Shown here piece after piece: positions 19,602 through 32,232 of a stretch of DNA of 64,000 nt. Every line of letters starts with the position of its first letter. Position 1 is the stretch's first letter. Under the pieces are notes generated by a model. That model saw only the letters and a program-made list of their open reading frames with translations, searched no databases and was not told the DNA's origin. A program made the translations under genes and the position numbers. The DNA is from Enoplosus armatus (taxonomy: Eukaryota > Chordata > Actinopteri > Centrarchiformes > Enoplosidae): contig NC_092196.1 in NCBI RefSeq assembly GCF_043641665.1, positions 14,443,692-14,507,691 on the forward strand, in the 5' to 3' direction.

Positions 19602-21745
19602 CATCTTGCCAACAACAAACAAACAAAAAAAAAGACCTGCACAGCAAGTTTTCAGTAAAAGAAACTGGACTTTTACCGCTGCCCCAAGCAATATTTATTA
19701 TACTATGTTCCTGTATGTGGTGGGTTTGTGGTACACTATTTAATGCTCTACAACAGCCAATGAAATATGTTCTATGGCTTAACAGCAATAGGAAGAATGG
19801 CAAGAAAGAGGACATGCAACAGTGGGAACAAAGCACATTTACAAAAGGGAAATATTCCAGTTAGATATATTTAATTGTGTGTTAAAGTGTTTTTGTTTTC
19901 TTTTTCTCTCACTGTTTGAGTGTCCTGTAATTGATCCTCTAAAATTATGAGGACTGTGTCTGCACCACTCGACGATGACCACTCACTCATAAACAAGACA
20001 GATCTGTCCGGTCACAGAAAGGAACGGTCTGTCATTCTGCGGTATGGGTCAGTTAAGTATGACTTGTCAGACCATGGATGAACTAGTTGCTACCTAATGT
20101 TACACATAGATTGCGCCTGAATAAATCAGTGACGTTGTCTTATTGATTTGCATGCTCAAATTTCACTATAATGACACTTGCGTAGCAGTTGTGAACTAGC
20201 CTAGCATATTAATTCCACACGAGTACAGTAATTAATTTCCTGTGTGCAGGAATGATAAATTGTCCTTTTTACCCTTCAACTGCAGTTTGCTCAGTGAATT
20301 ACCTTGATTAGTATTCAATAGGCGTAGCTAGTTATTGAACCCGACACTTACTTGAACAGATAAGGTTGTTTCCTTTATTGGACTGCTTCCCTCCACAGGC
20401 TTGATAATAAGCTTTTTGAGCCCGCCATGTTTCCAAGGACTACAGTACTGTATATGTCAGACTAACATCCCTTCTACTGTGGTATATACTTGCTATGACA
20501 TACCTCAGCAACTAGGTTGGGGATATTTCAGGGCAAGAAAGATTAAAATGTTCTCAAGTCTGAACTGCAGTCCTTTATACCAAGAGACGTTTCTCGCATC
20601 TCTTGAAAGCATTTTATAATTGCTGACATAACCTGTTTTCACTTTTCTGCCCTACTCAGAGGTTTGTGTTTCTTTGTTTTGTTCATATGTTGAAATTTCA
20701 ACAGAATATGTTGCTGTTCGTTTGACATGATTTGCTCTTCAGTGGTGCTAAAGATGATTCTGTTATTTTTGTGTCACTGTGTTTGTGTGTCTCTGTGGGC
20801 AGGATTATAGGACTAGAGAGAGGGGGGGTTATTACTCTTTCAGCAGCACGAAACACCCTCAGAGGCTGGGGACTAGTCTACTGTGTTTTTTTGCACATCT
20901 TCTGGCTGATTGTGCCAATTTCACAGGGCCAGTGAAAGGAGGTTAGGGACAGTTCAGAGCAACGTGGTTGATAGCTTTAAAGGGAAAATCCACTTCCAGA
21001 TTTACATTGTGCTGTTCCACTGATTTCAGATAGTAAATCCAGTTTCTAGGAATACAGACAATGTCTACCTACTAGAAATTACAGCATCAATACTGGAGAT
21101 AAAGATGTCATCAGGTAACGTTTTGAGAAGTTGATCCATTGTATATTTATTTGATGTTTCTTTCAAATTACCTTTTTAAATTTGCAGAGTTGCGAATGAG
21201 AAAGTGTACTCACATCCCAGTAAAATTATCATGGGTGCTATTATAGTGCCAGGTTATTCCATTATTTACTGTCTGTGGAACAGCTCCAGGATTTGTTTGT
21301 AGATGACATTATTATTACAGTCTGTCTCTGCATGTCGGCTTAAACAGAGACTTGTTGAAATTAACAAATTGAGCTGTGAAATATTAACAAAATGACATGT
21401 ATGTGAATACTATTTTACTGTTGATTTTCCCTTTAGCAAATAAAATGTATTAATGCTCTGCTGACCTCCTCCGACTCAAACAGTAGACTGTTTATCCAGC
21501 ATGTGCAATTTTGCAATTCACTCCTGCTGTTGTATTTGTTGCATAGCATTTAAACATTCCAGTAATTAACTCCTCCTCCTGTCCCATCCTGCACTGCCCC
21601 TCCTGTATATAGTGTTTGTTGTACTAATTTTATATACTGTACAGTTATTCTGAGGACTTTATGAGCAGTAACCTGTTGCCTGAATGAAAAACAAATGTAT
21701 TTGTCAAAAATTGATGCGCAAATAAAAACAAACAAGAAATCATTC
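19602..21745 (+). other. col5a1: Probable col5a1 3' UTR (about 2.1 kb)
   Basis: Starts after the stop with an A-rich (CAAA)n-like run. AATAAA hexamers occur at 20120, 21439 and 21721. The last has a T-rich stretch shortly after (from about 21746) and is my preferred end. The true 3' end cannot be fixed without transcripts. Confidence 0.5.
21721..21726 (+). promoter_or_regulatory. col5a1: Candidate polyadenylation signal AATAAA
   Basis: Canonical hexamer about 2.1 kb after the stop, followed by a T-rich stretch from about 21746; earlier hexamers at 20120 and 21439 are alternatives. Confidence 0.5.
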
Positions 21746-24700
21746 TGTTTTACTTTTTCTCTCCAGACCCGACAGGCAGGTTAGAACAATATCCATGAGA
21801 GCATGTAGCTGTCTGCAATGTCCAGTCAGAGTGTAATAGACAAACAAGGCTCTTCATTACCAACTAGTTCTGCAACATTCCCTCAACAAGCCTGCAATCA
21901 GCATCCGATGTAATCAACTCTGATTTGCTCCCCAGTTCATTTATTTCAATTAGCCCTGTTTCAGTCCTCAAGAGGGAAGGTGGGGAAGAGACAGAGGCGA
22001 TGAACGATGGATGGTGAGAACAAGAGAAGAGGTCAGTAATGAAATGGCTGAGGATAAGAAATGCTCCCCCGGAGATTTGGTCTGTTTGGTGGAGGTAGCA
22101 AGATATTTATGTCAGACAGACAAAAAGACATGATAAAAGTCCCAATGACTACTTTATTTTTAACCTGTGTCTGACGTTGTGTGTACAACAATTTCATCAT
22201 ACCACTTTCACACACTCTCGCTGTCGGCCTTCTTATCTCTGTTGCTACCACAAACACACACACAATAATTGCTTTTTGCTCCATTCACGTATATGCAACA
22301 CACACATATACCCACATATACACACACACTGTAGAGCCTATTCTCTCGCACACATTAAAGTACAAGGCGCTCATCCCCATTGGGGCCCATTGTTCAAGGT
22401 TAGCGTCAATGGCAGAATAAAGGTTACCATGTTATTTTTTTTCTCTTTCTGCTTTCTTCCACTCAATTGAATTTTAACCACACTAAGCTCTTGACCAGGA
22501 AAGGTCATCTGTTGCCACTACCTCAGAATAATGATCAAGCAGAAGAGCAATGTGACTATCAATATGGTATTTCCACGGTACTATGCCCTTTTCCCTTGCT
22601 CACATTCCACCCTCTAGTGCCCACCATTGCTGTGACATTGTGTCTCCTTAGTCTTGTATTACTTCTGCTGAGAGCTGAACCTTTGTTAGATAGCATCACT
22701 GCAGTGCTATACAACTATCTCTGTTGAGAGCTGGAAATCCTTACGATAGGCTAATATACTAGACTAAGCCCACTAGAACTGAATTGGAAAACGTGACAAT
22801 CATTTGGATACACAGTCTTTCCACTGCGGATAAATCAGCTTGAGAAAAGCACTGAGAAGAGCCCTTCATCCAGCTGATCCTGGAGCTCAGCTTTGCGAAA
22901 GCTTGTGGAAATCCCATGGAAATGCACTCACATGTGTTGAAATTTCTATTTTATGCTCACAAATACAAATACAAATACAAACATAACATAGATAGGCTAC
23001 AACAATGCTGAAAAAGTGTGGATGAATGGAGGTTTCTAGAATCTCTGTCCCCAAGCGGTTTCATGTTAAAGATACTACGAAAACTACAATATATAACACC
23101 TATTTTGCATATTGTTAGCACCCAAAAGAATCTTTCCAAACAAGATAACTTTTCCTTCAATTATTTTATGATTCTTTCCTTCCTTAAAAAGGAACTATTA
23201 TTTCAACAGATGGTTGTGACTTTTGACTTGCATGTAAGTGAAGTACAGTTTTGGTTCCACATGTAAAGGATTGCTGGACTAGTAGTGTTTTGTCTTTTAA
23301 TGCAATATGGACAGATTGTTGTAAAAGCTTTGTAGTATCTCTCCAGCTGTATCTAGGGGGTGACACACCAAACCTGACACACTCTGATCTGCAAACATTA
23401 TCTGTGTTAGATGAATCTGCTATCACCTTGTAATCTTTACCGTACAGATGTAAAAATGTTAGGTATACTCTTGAGCTAAGCTCTTGGCCAATTCTGCACT
23501 GCTGTTCACTGCTATTCCATCAAGGATCTGAGCAGAGCTGTGGGTCTATAGTTGGCATTGATGAGCTACTTTCAGGCCCAGGAGTACATTAGTGTAACCC
23601 ACAGGCACGAGGATCCTTAGTTGCTGCATATTGGAAACAAGATTGTCTCTCTTATTCCGTCTCTCTTCTCTCTCTCTGGCTCCTCTTGCGTCTCTGTCTC
23701 ATTATTCTGGAGTTGAAAATGTTAGAGATGTTTCTTTGTTGTTTGTTGGACTGTCTAGTCTCCCTCCTATATTCTCTCTCTAGTTTTCCTTGCCCTCAGC
23801 TCCTCTCCTGTGACATTGATTCTAACTAAGCTGAACGTGTCACAAAGTCACAGTGAGAAACGAACAAATTAAACAGACATTCAAATTAAAGAGAGAGAGT
23901 CACTGGGACTATCTACATTTCCGGATGAACAGGGACATTCCCTTGGTCTCAACACATCCACCCAAATCCGGATGTTGTGTCACAGTAGATAACAGCAGAC
24001 ATTATTTTCCATGCCACTGATGTGTGTATGAGTGTGCAAGCTGCTCTCAGTTTAGCATCTTGTACTGTACAAGTGGTGGGGAATAACTTGGATCATCTCT
24101 AGCTTGTGTTGAACATGCTCCTTGATGCATAAGCCTATATATGTGTCTGTGTGGGTATGTGAAATCATGAGCATTCTCGGCTGAGCAGGGGTACTCTTAT
24201 TAGTGTGCATGCAAGCGCCTCTCCTGCCAGGTCCCATCCACAGCTCCTTTATCTCAGGAGGGGTGGGGGGAATCATTTCCGCAGATGCCTTTTCCATCAA
24301 AAGCGCTTATCGACAAAGCTAACATTAGTAAAGCAGTTTGAAAAAATGGCTTGAAGGTGAGGGAGGGCAATAGAAATCCCTGGTGCGAGTGGACAAAAAG
24401 CATGGTGATGTTCGGAAGCCCAAGGCCCCGTGTGTCTGAGAGTGTCAGATGATTATCCAGAAGACAGAGAGCCAAGATTGAAGCGAACAGCTTGAGAACA
24501 CCCCCGCCGCCTCCAACACACACACACACACCCTATTCCTAATTTTCTGTCTCAGCGTCCACCGTCACAACCACTTCTACTGCCATGCCATCCTCACTTA
24601 ACTTAGTCCTCAGTAAAAGGAGGACTGAGTTGTCTGCAAGCTCCCCCAGACAGCCAAAGTAATCAGTGGTGTCTTATTCACCACAGTGGGAGAGGGACAC

Positions 24701-24906
24701 GGAGAGAAATAGGGGGATGAGGAGAATGAGAGAGCAGGAAGAGAGAAAGAGAGCGATAGTCGTTCAGCAGAGCCTGTTGTATGAATCACTCTGGCCAATT
24801 TAAACATGCACAGCTGTTCATAAATCCAAGGCAGAGAGTGTTAATGAACAAACTTAGCCCTGATCAGAAAAACAGGAGGAACAGTCACAGGGGATCTGTA
24901 CCAGGC

Positions 24907-24907
<1 letters not shown>

Positions 24908-24949
<42 letters not shown>
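24908..24949 (+). repeat. (GT)n microsatellite, about 21 units
   Basis: Uninterrupted dinucleotide run. Confidence 0.95.
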
Positions 24950-24951
<2 letters not shown>

Positions 24952-26658
24952 CTGATTTGTTAGTGAGTGAGTGTAAGCGAGAGAGAGTGAGAGTGGTAAC
25001 TGCATGACCCCATCGCTCAATAGAGATGATTTTTTCCCATAAATCAGACGAGGCAGCGAGGGAAAGAGTGCGAGAGACACAGAGACTGAGTGATTCAGCT
25101 GTGGGAGTACACTGGCTCAGACCTCAGTTGAAAAGCCAGGGAAACTAATCGTTTCCATTCACCTCGATGAGTCTGGCTGCTCTCATCTGTGGTCCTGAAT
25201 GCAAAGAAATCCTCATCTCCTCCCTCCACCTCTCACTCTGTCACCCCTCCACCCCTTTCCCTTCACTCTCCCTGCCCTTTCCCTTCCTTTCCCTCTCTCT
25301 CCCACTCTGAATGATCAATGCACCCTGTCCTGTATCAGTTCCTGACACGGTTGTTATTCTATCACAGAGAATCAAACGCTGCAGCATTTCACGGGCACCT
25401 GGACACTTTTCATAAATCTTGCAAGGCAGAGGTGAACTGCAGAGGAAGCAGAGCTCGCTGTGTGATAGAGCAGGAAAGAATTGGTACTCAAAAGCCTCAT
25501 TTAGTCTCAAGAGAGATATAGACAAAATACATTGTTTGAGGTGTGAGGGTGCTGAAACTCATATAATGGTTAGAGACGGTAAAATGTTTTCTGTCACTTG
25601 TACCAAATCACCAATGTTGTGTAATCTCTGTACTTATACCAGCAAAATGGATGAGGCCTAGTAATCAATAAACTTGCTGAGGGGATAAAGAGCATCCCTT
25701 TTTCTCAGCATGTCAGTGCACATGTCGGTGCGACTGGCAACGTTTGAATTATGCTTTCATATGTTTCACAGTAATGAGTACAATTGGGCCTGACTCTGCT
25801 GCTTGTCAATAATTCAGAACCAACCTGAGACATGAAGCAATATTCTGAATCTGCAATCGGGAATTATTCCTGCAGTCACTCGTTTTTCCATGTCTGTCTC
25901 TGATTTGCTCTTTCAGTTCAGACTAGTTTTTCTGTTTTTTATGATCTTGTATGATCAAAAATCGCAGCACAATAGACCCATGCCCTCTCTTTGTATCACT
26001 TACACACACACATGCAGTACACACTCACAGTATGGTCACACAAAGATGTATTGGTGACTTTGACTTGGACTGGTGAATTTTCTGGCACAGAAGTAATCCG
26101 AGAGAGCTGGGAATGCTGTATTACTAACAATCATCATTGCAGAACACATTAAGTTCAAGAAGGATGCTAGCTATCTTCCAAGTCCTTCTCTAAAATTCAA
26201 CATCTCAAATGAATACAGAAGGTTTTTGAATAGTGTATTCTACCATGTAACGATAGAAGTGCGAGTTTTTATTACTGATAAACCCTGACTAGTTTCTCTG
26301 GGATATATAAAGGCGGAGAAAGTATAAAGGCAGAGAAAGAAGGCCAATGTTAACATAAAGTCACTGTCATTGAGAAAAATCTTCATGCTGGCGTTTCATT
26401 TTCTTTGACTATCCGACATACAGCGCAGCACAAACAGAGGTCTTTAGTTAAACCCGCAGTCCTCAATCTATTTCCTCTAGGACACATCAAACGGCCATTT
26501 CTAGTGAAGTCCCATAGGCATGCCTGTTTCAGCGTCAGATGAAAGTGCAGCGATGTTCTGATTGAATGCTCTGCAGTCTGAATAAACCAGAACCTACCCT
26601 GTTTAAACCACAATGCTTCAATTCTATTGAAGATGCAGGCTCCACTGGGCGCTGCATG

Positions 26659-26674
26659 TTTTTTTTTTTTTTTT
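26659..26674 (+). repeat. Poly-T tract
   Basis: Sixteen consecutive T; no adjacent SINE/LINE body was recognised. Confidence 0.8.
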
Positions 26675-29600
26675 ACATCTTTACACACATGTACGAGCAT
26701 TACGGTCATGTTGTAGAATTAATGTATGCTTATGTTAGACAGACTGTGTGTTGATGTGTGTGCCTATGCTGCTGCAGTGCTAATGAGAGACTAGAGGTTT
26801 CAGGGTTTCAGGTGCTGGTGCTATGAGAGAGGAGGTGAGTGACAGGGTTCATGAATAGTGATGGCCAACAGCTGCTCATTAACCAAGAGACTGTCTGTCA
26901 GCCAGCAGACTGGAACAGCAGCCCTTCCCCTATGTGTACACACACTTGCACATAAACACACACAAGTATGAAAATACTTACACATGTACACAAGACCATG
27001 CAGATGTGCCCACAACCAGCGCACACACACATACACACATACACATAGAGTTCATATCTCCTTCATCTGGATCCCCTGTGCCTTCTGTGGAGCGGAGGCC
27101 AATCCTGCCTTTCCCCCCTGACAGCATGAGCGGAGAGTGCCTATTACCTATGTGCCCACACCAGTCCCGCTGGGAAGCCCCTCACTGAATATGGAAACAC
27201 CTGCCAGATGTAAATTCTGAATGAGGCCCAGAGTGCAAAAGGTACTAAAGATTAAGGCTAAGGCAGTGCCAAGGGAAGAAATGATATTCACTTTTTAAGT
27301 GGTTTTAAACTGTTGAGGAAACGTCTGCCACCTTTATTGTCTGCCTCACTTTTATTTTGACAACCTTTAAAGAAAGTTAAAATTCTAACACAAGGTGACC
27401 TAGATACTGTACGTGTGTGTTTCATCATTTTTATAATTGTGCCACTCTGCTCTTCAAAATAAATCTGTTTGAAATTACGTATAGAGAGAGTAGGAAAAAG
27501 TCTGAATTGTCTGACAAGAACATCACACTGTGAAACTGGTGTTCATTGAATGGGAACATAGTTGATCTGGCCAGTGTGGACAGTACTGGAGGTTTTTTCC
27601 AATAGGACAATGTACGCATGATGATGACACAGTAAATAAATAACAATGACAGCAATGGAGTTTATGCTGTGTTGATTTTAAAAACCTTTTTCATCAAGTT
27701 ATTCATCAAATGTTGGAGTTGTTGGTTGTGTAGATGTCTGTTGTGACACAGTTCTTATGTTTGAAGCTTGACTGAGCAGATGCGTGAAAATACAAATATG
27801 GTGTAAAAACGTGTCGATTTCACTGAGCTGGTTCCATTTTGGACTTTGGACTTTATTGGCATTGCATGAAGATAGTTGTAACTCAACAGGCATAAAACGC
27901 TCAAGGTGGAGAGAGCATCTCCAAAAACACAGCCACAGTTAATCTGCCACTTTTTGTGTTTCATTAAGCAATATTTGTTATATTAACATTGAATCAAAAG
28001 ACTCCCTGTAAGGACTGCTAGTGCTCCTACCACTGACAAACAACTCACTTCTGAAACCAAAACATTTTAGTCAAAGGTCCAAAGTAAGCATGTGACAAGT
28101 GAATAAAATCAATAATTTTTTCAGGGCTCAAATGCCACTGATTATTGGCATTACATCTCACATTGGCTAGAGAGGGAGCTTCAATAGGACGCCTGTGTTG
28201 CTCTCTTTCATTTGGATGTCTATGTGTCACAGTGACTGGCAACAGGACATGCACTGGACTCAAATACAGACAATGGACTTGGCAGGAAGTCTTAACAGGC
28301 AGTTTACTTAGAACAATGATCAAAAAAAGAGGCTTTTTAAAGTCAGCAGGCAGTCAGGTAAAACAACAAACCAGAAGGGCTGAGACAGGAAGGAAGGAAA
28401 TAATAGCAGGTCATAGACACGTTGGCAACTTGCAAACAGGTTTCAGACCGGCAACAGGTTCATGGTACAAAGATAACATATTATCTGGGAAAAGAAACTT
28501 GTGAACTACAGTCAATTGAACTCAGACGGAGAGTATGTTTGCTATCATGTTATTTAACTTTTGCATTCTGATGTTGGAAAATGACTGCTTGTCATATTAC
28601 TCCAATTAACCCGCTTACAAGATTTTGACAAATTCAATTAAATATGAAGATGTCTTATGTTAGTAAGGAAGTAGTGTATGTTCCACAATAGGTTTTCTTT
28701 TACTGCTCAATACCATGATGAAGTTCCCAAATGGGGATTAGTGAGTCACTTTTGTTAATAATTGAAGAGAATGTTGGTATGTTTACTCCCAAACTATTTG
28801 GTGACAAATTAGTACAAACGCAATAAAATACAAATCAAATACTGAGTTACTCTACTTGCATGTCTAATCTGCAGACGTCTCGTGATCATGCTTATTATAC
28901 ACAGCATAGTACTGTCTCCACCTGTAACAGTAGGGGATGTAGCTAAAATATTCATATACAAATCAGCATAAGATATCATCTGAAGACTTCTTTAGACATT
29001 TTGAGCAGCCAGTAACTACCTTCCCTGGAAGAAAAATGGTGTGACATGAAGACTGCTCATTCTAATTTCACTTTAAAGCTAAACGTTTATTTGGGCAGAG
29101 AGCATCCATTTGAAAATCACTCTCTCACCGTCCTTAAAACCAACTTCCCACCTCTTGCCAGATTCAAAGCAAAGTAACAATAAGCTATAGATGGCAATGC
29201 TTGCAGCCCCACCTCTAGTTTAAAGCCTCTGGTGGAATGCTCCTTTTGTTTGTTATCGATTGAGAGAGAAAGGCATCCACCGTGTAATTGTAGCCTCATT
29301 TGATCTCAAATAAACCATGCTGTCCTACACAAGGGAGAGAGCAGGGCAAGCATAAGCTGGAAGCACCGTCATTACACCAAACACACTTCAGCATACTTAC
29401 TTCCTTGGCCTGATTCTTGCATGCACACACACAGACACACTCATTTGCACACTCCTTTCAAATTATATCGCCCTCCCTCTGCTGGTCTGTCTTTTTCTCC
29501 AATCTCACTCTATGTCTTGTCTTCAATCATACTAAACAAACTATACACACAGGGTGCACACACACAAACACACACACATTCACTCTCTCCGCCTATTTTG

Positions 29601-32164
29601 GAATGAGCCTGGGATTGATTCTAGTCACACTAGAGTGGGGCGAAATGAGCAGTCACTCTGAATAGGCAAAGGCGTCAAATAATACAGATATGAACGTCAG
29701 AGGAATAATTGAAGAAAGTGTTTTATATGTAAAAGACAGAGGAGGATGGAGTGGAATTGAATCTCAAAGAAAATGAGGAGCGGGTTGTGTCCCAGGGGAC
29801 CGGCTCACAATGCCTCAGCCTTGTTTGAAGAAAATAGAGGATAATTAGAGTGGTCAGTGGCTTCCACAGGGCCCAACACCGCTCAGCCTCACTCTTCCTT
29901 TATCTGTCCTTCATTTACTCTCTCTCTCCATTTGCTAGCCTCTTTTTTATAGCATCTCTCACTCAATTATGAGGCTGTGTTCATATATCCCTGTTTTCTC
30001 TCTGTCTCTTGCTCTCTCTTTGTTCTTTCTTTCATTCCATCCATTGCTTTTCTAGTTGTACTCTCCATTCCTCATTTTTTTTATCAGCCTCTCTCAACCT
30101 ATCTTTCCCCGCCTCCCTCCATCACTCTATCCCTCCCCCAGCAAGCGCAGAGCCACATCAGTGGAGTTAATCAGATATTCCAGGCACATATGGACAGCAC
30201 TGACGGGCATAAATCATGAGTATTTTGAAGTGCCCATGCAGGGTTCTTCAGACTGCTTGTAGTGAGCAGGAAAAGCTCTCTGGAACCAGTGCATGAAATC
30301 CCTCTCTTCTACCTGCAGTTTCACGCCAAATCTCTTTCTCTTACTTTTCTTTACAAAGTGTCAACCTCTGCCTCTACAGGCTTTCCCTCTCGCTCTCTCT
30401 GTGCCTTTCATCCTGAGCCAATTCAATATGTGTTAATACTAATGCATCTTCCAAACCCTCCATGTCTTAGTACTGTGAACTCACAGCATGAGAGGTGACT
30501 GATTTTCAAAGGAACTGCCACCCCACCACTCCATAGCAAAGTTGCGAGCATCTCTGTGGTCTGATCCTCTCGCCTTATCCCTTGTTTTTTCACATTACAT
30601 GGCTAGCTTGTCGGCATGACAACAACCTGTCTCTATAGCAACACACTAGCCAGCAGCTAGTATTCCTGGGTGTTTGGACATTGTAGTGTTGCCTCAAGCT
30701 TTCCCCGGGTCCCTTGGTGGCAGGACAGCAGATGACAATCAATATTTCCCTCTGAGCCAGAAGTGGTTAAAACCTGCTCCTCCCCCACTTGCAGACACAA
30801 TCCTCCATCAGCACCAGAGTACCAGACCAGATAATATAAGGCCTCAAGTTATTTGGCGTATTCACGTACATCACATTGAGTGACATTTTGAAAACAAAAT
30901 AAGAAATAAAGCTTCCCAATAACTGCCAACCTTTCATTGCTCTGTTTTCCAATTCCAGTCAGCTGTGAGTGTCTTTATTATATTAGTCAGATTATCCGTG
31001 ACTAATATCCAGCTAGTCAATATTGTACAGAGATGAAAATCATTACAAAATCAATTGACGTGCTCCATAATCACAGGAGATTCCTGAAGCTTCCCATAAG
31101 CATTTGTCTCCCTGTATGTGGCCACAAACCAACAGGCAGCACAAATAAATCTCCACGCTCGGCTCTGTCCTTGCACTCGCCCTCCCTCTGCCTCTCTCCA
31201 GATGACTTGTCCTCTGTCTCCCTCTCTCGCTCCAAGTCCCTGGATATTGATTGGGACCCTACTGGAGGGAGCAGGGATAAGATAAATAAGGAGTCAGTGG
31301 CCATGAACAGCTCTCTCACTCACCCCAACATGAAGGGAAGGATAATCATCTGACAGACCTTAGAAAGTGGCCATGTTTTTCTCAGGCGACTGTCATACAT
31401 ATTACCTCTCCTATTAGTTTAGCCCCAAGCCACTTAACCCCAAACATGCCTCAAAACACACACTGTTTCAGTGATGCTTTGATGATTTCAGCTGAGAAGT
31501 GTTTGGCACATACAGTAGAACTTGTCATCCTAGTCATATTTTAGTTCTTAAATTAAACCCCATCATGTCATGTCATCATCAAAACTGAAATAAAATGAGG
31601 TACAGCTGCAAACATTACAGGTACTTAACAGAAGCCTGGTGCATGGTGGCCCATCAACTGTGCAGCAGAAAACAACATCATTTAAGCGGATGCCTGCCTG
31701 TTTTCACTCTGCTCAGGATAATTATCTAAGGCATCAAGTTCTTCTACATGGACCACAACACACCACGTCACACTATACCCCTATCAATCAAACCAGACTT
31801 TGCTGAAATGCAGTAAGGAATGAACCTGATTGATTGTCACACACCACTATGTACAGCAAAACGCTGCTATCTGCACACAAATACACAGCACACAGGCATG
31901 CATAAAGTCCTCTGTAAACACGAGCACACACAGTGGGGTAAATAACTGCCGGTATCTCTTGCAGCGTCGGGAGCAGTGGCGCGAGGCTTCCCCTCAGATT
32001 TTGAAAGCCCTATCTGTATCAGGAACAGCAAACCGAAAAAGCAATTTGCTTTGTCACACAGAGACATGCTTGACTACACTGAATAATTGCACTGCAGCTC
32101 TGGAAAGAGCTGTTTTCCTTTTATCTAATGAAGGCCTTCAGGGGAGAGAGCATGGGTGTGTGCG

Positions 32165-32167
<3 letters not shown>

Positions 32168-32231
<64 letters not shown>
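32168..32231 (+). repeat. (GT)n microsatellite, about 32 units
   Basis: Longest pure dinucleotide tract in the window; likely polymorphic and Z-DNA prone. Confidence 0.95.
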
Positions 32232-32232
<1 letters not shown>
